A stretch of 64,000 nucleotides of DNA from the NCBI GenBank assembly GCA_028386065.3, contig JAKUCV010000166.1, positions 16,872-80,871 on the forward strand. Direction: 5' to 3'. This DNA is from Turnera subulata (taxonomy: Eukaryota > Streptophyta > Magnoliopsida > Malpighiales > Passifloraceae). How positions within the stretch are numbered: the stretch's first letter is position 1; every line of letters begins with the position of its first letter. Under the pieces are notes generated by a model. That model made no database searches and was not told the origin of the DNA. It was given only the letters and a program-made list of their open reading frames with translations. The translations under genes and the position numbers were made by a program. Positions 55,741 to 64,000 of this stretch are shown one piece after another.

Positions 55741-55842
55741 GGTGATGGATTATATGTATCTACTTCAAACACAACCCTCCTAGTAGCTCGTGCCCTAGCT
55801 TCAAATCTGTATGGGAAGGAGGGAGTGTACCCATCCTGTTCC

Positions 55843-56423
55843 TAGGCCTGGCAATTCGTGTTGACGGGTCGGGCTCGTGTCGGGTTGAACAGGTAAACAG
55901 GTTTTAATTTCTCAACCCGTACCTGACCTGTATAATAATCGTGTCGTGTCGTGTCAAGCCGTTTATAATCGTGTCGGGTTCGGGTTGACCCGCGGGTTAC
56001 CTGTTAACCCTAGGAAGTCTACAAATTTGTTTGGAGTTTGTCCATTTTGCACATTTTCCAAGCAAATAGGTATATAATTAGATTTTCTTTACATTAAATA
56101 TAATTATAAATTATAAAATCATAATGTAATATTATTTTAAATCATATATAACAACAGTTTTGGATAATTTTAATAATTTTGGCCATAAATAGTAAATAAA
56201 TCATGTATTAAATCAGTAAAATATATAGACCCTAAATATAATCGGGTCATAAATAGGTATCCATCGGGTTGGAGGGTCAACCCGCAACCTGACCTGCTAA
56301 TTTTCGTGTCGTGTCGGGTCAACCCATTTAATTAAATGGGTTGAAAATCTCTGATCTATACATGCTAATTTCGTGTCGGGTTCGTGTCGTGTTGTCGTGT
56401 CGAAACCTATTTTGCCAGGTCTA
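55843..56423. mobile_element. Non-autonomous hAT element with 8-bp duplication
   Basis: 581 bp with 12-bp terminal inverted repeats TAGGCCTGGCAA / TTGCCAGGTCTA (one mismatch) and an exact 8-bp target duplication CCTGTTCC on both sides (55835-55842, 56424-56431). The ends are filled with copies of GTGTCGGGTT and its complement, as in hAT subterminal transposase sites. It has no coding capacity. Confidence 0.93.
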
Positions 56424-56544
56424 CCTGTTCCCTACTATCCGCTCGTTTATTCAAAGGGGATGGAGAGAATCCTTTGTCTAAATCTCAGTATTGGCGCTTA
56501 TGAGAAGCTACAGTTTGTTATTAGCTTATGAGTTTTATAGTGAT

Positions 56545-56750
56545 TGACTGGGGTTAATTACATTTTGACCCCCTGTATTCCGGTTTATTTTCGACTCACC
56601 CCTTGAACTTTTTTTTCGTCAATCGACAACCTGAACTCTCAATTTCATGCAATTGACCCCTCCGTCCATGGGCAGATGGATTCCGTCACTTGCACTAAAG
56701 GAATGCAGGGATGGATGACATCTGGCAGCATTGTAACCGTTCAATATTTT
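56545..56750. repeat. One end of a Mutator-like or unclassified repeat
   Basis: Begins ggggttaattacattttg then accccctgtattcc, a very common end sequence of plant repeat families. The opposite end was not found. Confidence 0.35.
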
Positions 56751-57230
56751 TTTATTTTTTAACAAAAAAACGAATTTATTCTTACATAAAATTAAATAAA
56801 ATTCAAGAAAATAAAAAAGGAAAAGAAACAAAATATATTAATAAAAAAATATCGAAATTAATACTATAATTCTCGAAAAATATGGAAAGCTCCTATTAAT
56901 TACTAATTATTATTTCCTAAAAATATAGAAAGCTCCAATTAATTGGTATAAAAATAAAAAACACCTAAATCTTAGGAAATAAATAATTGTAATTCCCTTA
57001 AAATATGGAAAGCTCCGATCAATTGGTATAAAAATAAAAAAAAATACATAAATTTTAGGAAATTAATAATTATAATTCCCTAAAAATATGAAAAGCTCCC
57101 ATTAATTGGTATAAAAATATCTAAATTTTAGGAAATTAATAATTATTATTCCCTAAAAATATGAAAAGCTCACATTCAATCTGTATAAAAATAAAAAACA
57201 CCTAAATTTTAGTAAATAAATAATTATAAT

Positions 57231-60200
57231 TGAAACGCCCCGACTCGTATTTACCGTACACAGTAAACACGTGCCGGAACTGTAACGACCCAACCAAATA
57301 ACCCCAGCATACAGTGTATACAACAGAAACTCGGGCTCATCAGCCCAAAATAAAAATATCAACAATAACTCAACCGGCCCAATGGCCCAATAATATCAAT
57401 AAACTGCACAGCAAAAGACTTAATAACTTACAAAAACACTGTATGCGACATAGATGCAAACTATGGATCTAAGTCTTGTCCAAGGGATAACGCCGCAGCC
57501 TGTCTGGAATGCACCAAACCTGTACCACAAATAACTCTACCTACGGGATGAAAGCCCGCAGGTGAGGGGTGAGTCCGAAGTGCTCACCGAAGAAGGATAA
57601 ACAGAGATATATAATCAACCGTAATACTTTCGAGGTAAGCACAAGCAATCACAACACAAGAAATCTACCATAAACAACTAAGCCAAGACCAAAAGAATGC
57701 TTATTATTATTATTACCAATTTTTATCTTCCGGGCTCCGTCACTGGTCAAGCTAGAGTCGTACCTGGTTATTAACTAATTCTGGATGCCAAGCCAAATCA
57801 CAATCTGGGATCAACATCCCAATATCAACAATCCGGGATCAACATCCCAATATCAACAAATCGGGGATCAACATCCCAATATCACAAATCCGGGATCAAC
57901 ATCCCAATAACAACATCATTCGGGATCAACATCCCCAACAACCAACCAAACCGGCCATGACACCACAGAACTAGCCTCTAACCATCTAGTCGTACCACTA
58001 CTTTCCACATGACAATTATATTATCATCTCAATTCCAGTCCAAATCCATTGCTCTTTCATCAATTATCCAACTTTCTATTATCTCAGATTATTCCACAAA
58101 CTCAACCAACCAACAATCTCATATCACTATTTATTCACAATTAACAGTTCAATGGTTACTCACAATACCACAGACCAACAACACAATCCAGCAACATCAC
58201 AGCAATATCCACAACAATCAAATAGCAAACAATAATCATCTCAACAGCTCAATCATATAACAGTCGATAATCAATTCAGCAGTTCAGTCAAACAACAAAA
58301 TCAAACACAGTATCACAGGCACATATCCAAGGTTATCCATCCTCACCTGGTATGCCTCTGAATCCGGTACATATCCATATAGCTTATCTGTCCCTATATC
58401 ATGTCCAAAACATATAATCACAAATAATGCACATCAAAGAGTGCAATGCATGTTGTTAGCTATTATTTTATTATTCGGCTTTTCCCCAATTAAAGTTGTC
58501 ATCCTCGTTTTAAAACTGTTTCTGTTAAACATTGCTATCATGGCTGTAGGTAATTATAACCATTAAATATTTGTAGCCCATATCGTAATATAAAGTAGAT
58601 AGCATTTCATAAAACAATCATTCTCAATAAAAATAATAGTGTGTAAACAACGGTTGTAATAATTAAAGTAGTAAAAACGTCAAACATACCATAATAAGCA
58701 TACATGTAATATATCCAATAACAAAACTGTTAAATGGGAATAGTGCCATCGGAAATTAATTTACATAGACGGTATATGGTATAAAATAACTGTATCATAA
58801 TGTTGTAAAGTAATATTTATAAATTCATATATCATTATATAACCGATAATTATAAATAGGGTAAAGATAATAATATTATCGGAACTCATTATATAATATA
58901 ATACACGTACGTAATACGTTAAATTAATATAGCTCATACTAATAAAATCTTTAGATGGAATATTATAACTGATATAATATTTCATCAAAATAACAATGCC
59001 ACTATCATAGTTCCGGTACATAGGAAATTATAAAAGCATAATGTGGCCATAAAATAAATCATGTGCGGGTTATATATATTAGACTTATGAATACATAGTT
59101 AAATCCAAAATCAAATCGTTTTTAATCCGTAGTTTAAATCATTAACCTCTTTTTTATATAATTCGTCCACGTATTTCTCTTATCCATCGGTTCCGTTATT
59201 GAGTCCGTCAAATACATATATATATGACACGATAACATGGGCCTCCGCACGTTCGGCCCGTTGTGCAAACCGAGCCCAAACCCGCGCCAAGGTGTAAAAC
59301 GAGTCCAAGGAATTACCCAAAGGTCAGGTTCCGGGCTCGCCGGAAAATTCCCGGGACTGCCGGATTCCGGCGAACACTGTTCACACCAGCCGTCATCAGA
59401 ACGCCCAAAACACACACAGCAACACCGCCGAACACGTTATACCCACAGTCCACCCAATCAACATTCACCCACCACTGTCAACAACAGGACCATCATCCTC
59501 CACCACTCACGGCCAGAACCTCCAAGGAAACACCTGCTACCACAACTACAGCAGCATCAATAACGGCACCATCATCCACCACCATAGCATCATCGGAGAC
59601 ATCAAAGACCACCCCGACCACACAATACCACAGCCAAAACACGAAATCAAGAAACTAAGACCCGATTAGCAACAAACCTCAGAGAGATTAAAGAAAAGAA
59701 GGCGAAGAGAAGAAAGGAGAGGGGCGACCAGAGACTTACCCAGTCTTGGCTTTTGCCGGCAGCAGCTCAGTGGAGGAGCACAGGGGCGGCGCGTGACAAT
59801 CGGAGGCGACCGGTTGTACTCTCGTCCTCTTGGGCTCCGGTGCGTGTCTCGCCGGGTGGGGAGTGCAGGCTCTCAATTTGCTGCTCTTGACGGTGGCGAG
59901 CTCTGCGTTTCCTTCCGGTGGTGTCAAGTCTGGCTCGGCCGGTGGTCGCGAGCAGAGGCAGAGAGGGGAGAAGAGAAGGGTGTGGCGGCGATTGGTTGAG
60001 GGGAAGGAATGAGGGCGGCGTGTCACGAGCACGGGGAAAGAAGAAAGGAGTGTAGGTGCTGGTGAGGTGGCGGCGTCGTGAGGAAAAAGAAGGAAGGGGC
60101 GATGCGGTGTTGTGCTGGACCCGGTGGTGGCGTGGAGGAGAAAGGAGCAGGTGGAGGCGATCTGGTGGCAGCGGCGGTAAAGGGTGGAGGAAGATGAAGG

Positions 60201-60759
60201 AGGAAGTAGAGGAAGTGGGGGAAAAAGGAGAGGCGTGAGAAAAACCGGTGAAGGGGGGGAAGAGAAATAAAGAAGAGAAGATGAAGATGAGACAAGGAAA
60301 GGGGACAACAAATCACGGGAAAAACAAAAGGGCCGGCGTGTGAAAAAAAAAACAAGGAAGAAAAGAAGGAAGAAAGAAAGAGGTGGGGTAGGGCGGCGAA
60401 AGAAGGAAAAGGAGAAGGAGAAAAAAAAAGAGAAGAAAGGGAAAAGAAGAGGAAAGAAAGGAAGAATGGCCACGTGGCAAGCCACGATTGGCCGAACCGG
60501 ATTTCCGTCCCGAGTCCGAAAATACAACTTGGGCTCGGAAAATCCGATTAATACCCCTGAACGTCGTCCAAGTCTCGGAATTGAAAATCGAGGCTCGGCT
60601 AATTAAAAGATACCCCCGAGCGCGGGAAAACCCTCGGTTTCGAAAAACGACGCCCGATTTACCTTGAATTAATTACCCAAGATTAATTCAACGGTAAATC
60701 ACGGTAAAAAGACTTTTACAGTCCCGGTAAAAAGCCAAATTTTTACCGGGGCTGTTACA
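57231..60759 (-). repeat. Solo LTR (LTR C), gypsy type, inside the tandem array
   Basis: 3529 bp in reverse orientation, bounded by TGTAACAGCCCC and GGGGCGTTTCA (read on its own strand) and flanked by an exact 5-bp duplication ATAAT (57226-57230 and 60760-60764). No internal retroelement sequence remains, so the two LTRs recombined. Its 5' end (60.2-60.76 kb) and last 300 bp (57231-57530) resemble LTR B, while 57540-58330 is almost identical to LTR A. The open frames at 59736-60527 lie in a G+C-rich and then pyrimidine-rich tract and are not taken as genes. Confidence 0.93.
57807..57933. repeat. Five GGGATGTTGATCCC hairpins in LTR C
   Basis: Seen as gggatcaacatccc on the plus strand, five times with A/C-rich spacers, the mirror of the array at 30529-30657. 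Confidence 0.88.
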
Positions 60760-61495
60760 ATAATTCCCTAAAAATATGGGAAGCTCCCATTAATCGGTAT
60801 AAAAATACCTAAATTTTAGGTAATTAATAATTATAATTTCCTAAAGATATGGAAAGCTCCCATTAATCGGTACAAAAATACCTAAATTTTAGGAAATTAA
60901 TAATCATTATTCCTTAAAAATATGGAAAGCTCCCGGTATAAAAATAAAAAACACCTAAATTTTAGGAAATAAATAATTATAATTTCCTAAAAATATGGAA
61001 AGCTCCAATCAATTGGTATAAAAATAAAAAATACCTAAATTTTAGGAAATTAATAATTACAATTCCCTAAAAATATGAAAAGCTCCCATTAATTGGTATA
61101 AAAAATATCTAAATTTTAGGAAATTAATAATTATATAAACAACTCGCATTCAATCGGTATAAAAATAAAAAACACCTAAATTTTAGGAAATAAATAATTA
61201 TAATTCCCTAAAAATATGGAAAGCTCCCATCAATTGGTATAAAAATAAAAAAAAATACCTAAATTTTAGGAAATAAATAATTTTAATTCCCTAAAAATAT
61301 GGGAAGCTCCCATTAATCAGTATAAAAATACCTAAATTATAGAAAATTAATAATTATAATTGCCTAAAAATATGAAAAACTCCCATTAATTGTATATTTA
61401 ACATCCGATAATTCTTTTTTTACAAAAAAATACACATACAAATAAAAAAAATAAAACCTTTCCTTACACGTTCCCAACCCCACCACCACACACCA

Positions 61496-63793
61496 TGTAA
61501 AAGCCCGTACCCCAATTAAATAAAAATAAAATAATTAAATGAAAAAGAGTTACCAAAATACTCTTGAAACCCGGGGTACAAAAACCGGTGCTTCGGCATA
61601 CAAACATTTTCCATGAAAATGTATTAACAACGAGATGTCATAGAAGTAAATGGGATCAACCGGCTTAACAAGTAGTAAGCCATCACGGCATCACGCCGAC
61701 GTAATATCACAAAATCAACTCCGGCTAACTGCCGATATAGAGATAAAATATTTATGACATCTCGAGTTATTTCACATGCAGCGGAAGATGAAAATAATAA
61801 TAATACTCAAGACAGAAAATATCATGCATATGGCCCTATGGATCCCACCGTGAGATAATGCACAACTACCTGCTGAAGAGACTGCGTCTGATCTCCGAGT
61901 CGAAGGTACAAGTGAGTCTGCACGCTAACTAAAGTCTGAAAAACAACGGTGGCGATTATGTGAGTCGCCTACTCAGTGAACATTAAAAGTCTAAGTGTAC
62001 ATGAAAGTGAAGTCATGCTCGTAGGGTGAGTAGCTCACGAGCACAAGTACAGCATACAAGCAAATCAGAATCACACACCAACACATAAGCATCTTATTGT
62101 ATTATTGTTCTTATTATTTAGATTTAATGCGATATTTTAATTATTATAATTATTACTTTTATCATTATGGGCCCTCTACTGTGAGTCAAGTCTCGGTAGC
62201 GCATCTGATCAGATCAGGGTGTGAAACCCAAATGTCGAACCTCAGAAGGGGTAGATTCTGAGGCCAAAACCACTGAAAAATCTCAAGTGGCCGCTAGCTA
62301 CCTGAGGGTGCACTCAGACACACCTAACCGGTGCAAGTCTTCTAGGGGTGCACCTACATCCCCTGGGCATGCTAAACAGCATAATGTGACCCGAGGGTAC
62401 CCAACCCTCCCTCGGGGCTACCAACCGACACCACAGTAGAATTTAATATTTTATTCTTAATTACACTTTTACATTTCTGTTGAAGTACGTTATGTCTTTC
62501 AGGGAAGTGTGAAGTGTAAGTGTCCCTGTTTCATCCGGGCCTGCGGCCCATATTACATGTTATATTTCACAGCAGTGTTTCATATAGAAATTAGGCATGT
62601 GAGAACAATCAGGTATACGATTCCAATCATAGCATGTAGCAACCAAGGCAAGTAAACAAACAAACCACACCAACATGCATTCACAAAACATATATAAAAA
62701 GACTTGTAATGTCACCTCAAAATGCAGATTATGACTTCTTCCCGATCCGGGTCTACAGCTCTCGAGGTATCTCCCGTGCCTGAATTCCGGTACATAATAT
62801 AATCACTAAACCAATTTTAGAAGTAAAAACGTGCATGTATGCTAAAGGTACGCTCTTATCGAGTAACTCCCGTCCCTAACTAACAAATTATAAGCTTTCC
62901 GGGCCTAAGCCCAAAAGGTTATTTTCACATCCATAACTCCAACGATTAGGGATCTAAGGTTCGGCGATCTAAGTCCATAAACAATTCTCGGGCCTAAAGC
63001 CCACTAAATTCTTAAATCACAAATTCCGGCCCGTGGGCCCACTTCCTTAAGTTCATATTTTACCGATTATGAAATTGGGCTTCGAGCCCGTTCTTAATGT
63101 CCGTGAATTTAATTATCCGTGATTAGGTCCTAAGTCCATAACTTTAAGTCCATTTATAACCTTCTAGCTTCAACTTGAGATTATTGGGCCTGGGCTCAGT
63201 TTTTCCTAAAACCGTCCTAAAGTCATCCCGAGCCCAAGATTAATCGGCCTAAAGTTCTATCTGTGTCGGTAATTTCTCCCGGCCACACACTCTAACTCTC
63301 CGCTCTCGGTAAACCGTAATTCACTAAATGTATAAATATAGCTGTATTTCGGTAAATAAATTCTAAAATTTAAGTACATGACATAACCGAGATAAAACAA
63401 GGACAATACCGTCTAACACTCGTAAAAACGAGAAATATAGTCCGTTGGTCAGAACCCGAGCTTTCGCCGGAAAATTCCCGAGCCTTCGCCGGAACAGTGC
63501 GCGCTCGCCGGATTCCGGTCACCGTCGCCGGAAAGTCTCCAAAATTGCCAAACGCCTCCTGAATAGCACTTTCGAACCCGGAATCCAAAAACCAACATCA
63601 AAAACTCAAGCAAACAACAACCACAGTCTTATATCGATCTAAGAAACGAGTTAAAGGTGTTGAATCCTTACCCAGAAAGAACTCTCTGACTACCACCGGA
63701 CCTGCCTAGATCCGTTAAACAGCAGTAAACCCGAGTACAAACGCATTACCGGGACAACCGAGCGACAGCCTCACCAACACCAGCAACCTCCAA
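61496..63793 (-). repeat. LTR-like block of another gypsy element, reverse orientation
   Basis: Starts with tgtaaaagcccgtacccc (an LTR end ...TTTTACA on the minus strand). Features shared with the LTRs above include a G+C-rich stretch with CCGGAAAATTCCCG repeats (63450-63560), a donor-like CTGGGTAAGG on the minus strand at 63667, and small palindromes such as GGGCCTAAGCCC. No coding region was seen; the minus frame at 63370-63588 is part of the leader-like block. The right border is assumed where the next repeat begins. Confidence 0.5.
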
Positions 63794-64000
63794 TGTTAGG
63801 TACAATAGCCCTAAGCTAGAGGGGGGTGAATAGCGATAATCGAATAAAAACGAAATAAGCAGGAATTAAATGCGGAATTAAAAGAATGAAGGACACAAGC
63901 AATTTATCCTGGTTCACACACACTCTACTAGTGTGGCTAATCCAGTCCTTCAAGTCTCACTTGAAGATTTCACTATCTACGTTAAGCTTACGGGTGCTTA
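63794..64000 (+). mobile_element. Start of a further repeat, cut by the window edge
   Basis: TGTTAGGTACAATAGCCC, then ctagaggggggtgaatag and a region with cacactctactagtgtgg. The text resembles a widespread plant repeat (probably an LTR) that begins TGTTAGG. It interrupts the previous LTR-like block. Confidence 0.4.

Larger units (their letters stand above)
56862..61400. repeat. A+T-rich tandem array, unit about 80-95 bp, split by a solo LTR
   Basis: About fourteen units centred on ccctaaaaatatggaaagct followed by cc, an attaattggtataaaaata linker and acctaaattttaggaaat; about five lie left of the LTR (56862-57230) and about nine right of it (60765-61400). The hairpin cctaaattttagg is kept in most units. 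Unit length varies because an extra aaaataaaaaacac segment is present in some. Confidence 0.88.

Noticed and set aside
58009..58260. Open frame shared by LTR C and LTR A (minus strand of 30042-30455)
   Set aside because: Shared because the LTR sequences are homologous; Ser/Asn/Gln-rich and without a promoter or domain.
59736..60527. 263-codon minus-strand frame inside LTR C
   Set aside because: Phe/Ser/Pro-rich low complexity from a pyrimidine-rich and G+C-rich tract in a solo LTR; no domain.

Overview
This is a 64 kb piece of a plant nuclear genome, most likely a eudicot. The evidence is intron-split genes with GT-AG borders, plant-type proteins (a VAMP72-family R-SNARE, plant pantothenate synthetase with its extended loop, an SDI/MS5-type TPR protein, a DUF1644 RING-like protein, an ALBA-RGG protein) and a retroelement-rich right half. 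The species cannot be named from the sequence. There is one assembly gap of 992 N (39856-40847).

Left third (1-28.8 kb) is gene-bearing. In order: the 3' end of a VAMP72 gene (+), then six complete genes all on the minus strand: pantothenate synthetase (PANC, 4 exons), an SDI1/MS5-like TPR protein (4 exons), an ALBA-domain RGG protein (8 exons), an intronless F-box/kelch protein, an uncharacterised plant protein with 5 coding exons including a 6-nt first and a 26-nt last exon, and a DUF1644 protein. Reading frames were rebuilt across all splice junctions. Two small DNA-transposon relics lie at 18.85-19.67 kb.

The middle (28.8-43.5 kb) is nested retroelements. Element A is a 5' LTR plus a Tekay/Del-like Ty3/gypsy gag-pol with two TAG stops, cut off inside the integrase zinc finger. 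Element B (35068-43034, 5-bp duplication ATGAT) has two related LTRs but little room for pol. Its interior holds a gag stub and at least two antisense genes with their own TATA boxes and poly(A) signals. A Helitron-like 3' terminus follows at 43487.

The 44.2-48.5 kb island carries two spliceosome genes in tandem (+): LSM5 and a TXNL4B/DIM2-like protein. A degenerate Ty1/copia element (48930-54707, duplication TATTA) follows directly. It carries, again antisense, a second copy of the same 227-codon gene found in element B.

The right end (54.7-64 kb) holds a broken GeBP-like gene, a hAT MITE with an exact 8-bp duplication (CCTGTTCC), an A+T-rich tandem array split by a 3.5-kb solo LTR (duplication ATAAT), another LTR-like block, and the start of one more repeat at the window edge.

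The most striking signal is the antisense gene pair, called gene X here (37951-38634 and 51052-51735). Both copies are exactly 684 nt, align without a gap, are about 70% identical in protein, join an unknown N-terminal domain to the first part of a LINE-type endonuclease, end at the same residue, and sit in two unrelated LTR retrotransposons, each with a TATA box. Each copy carries one TAG stop, at a different place.
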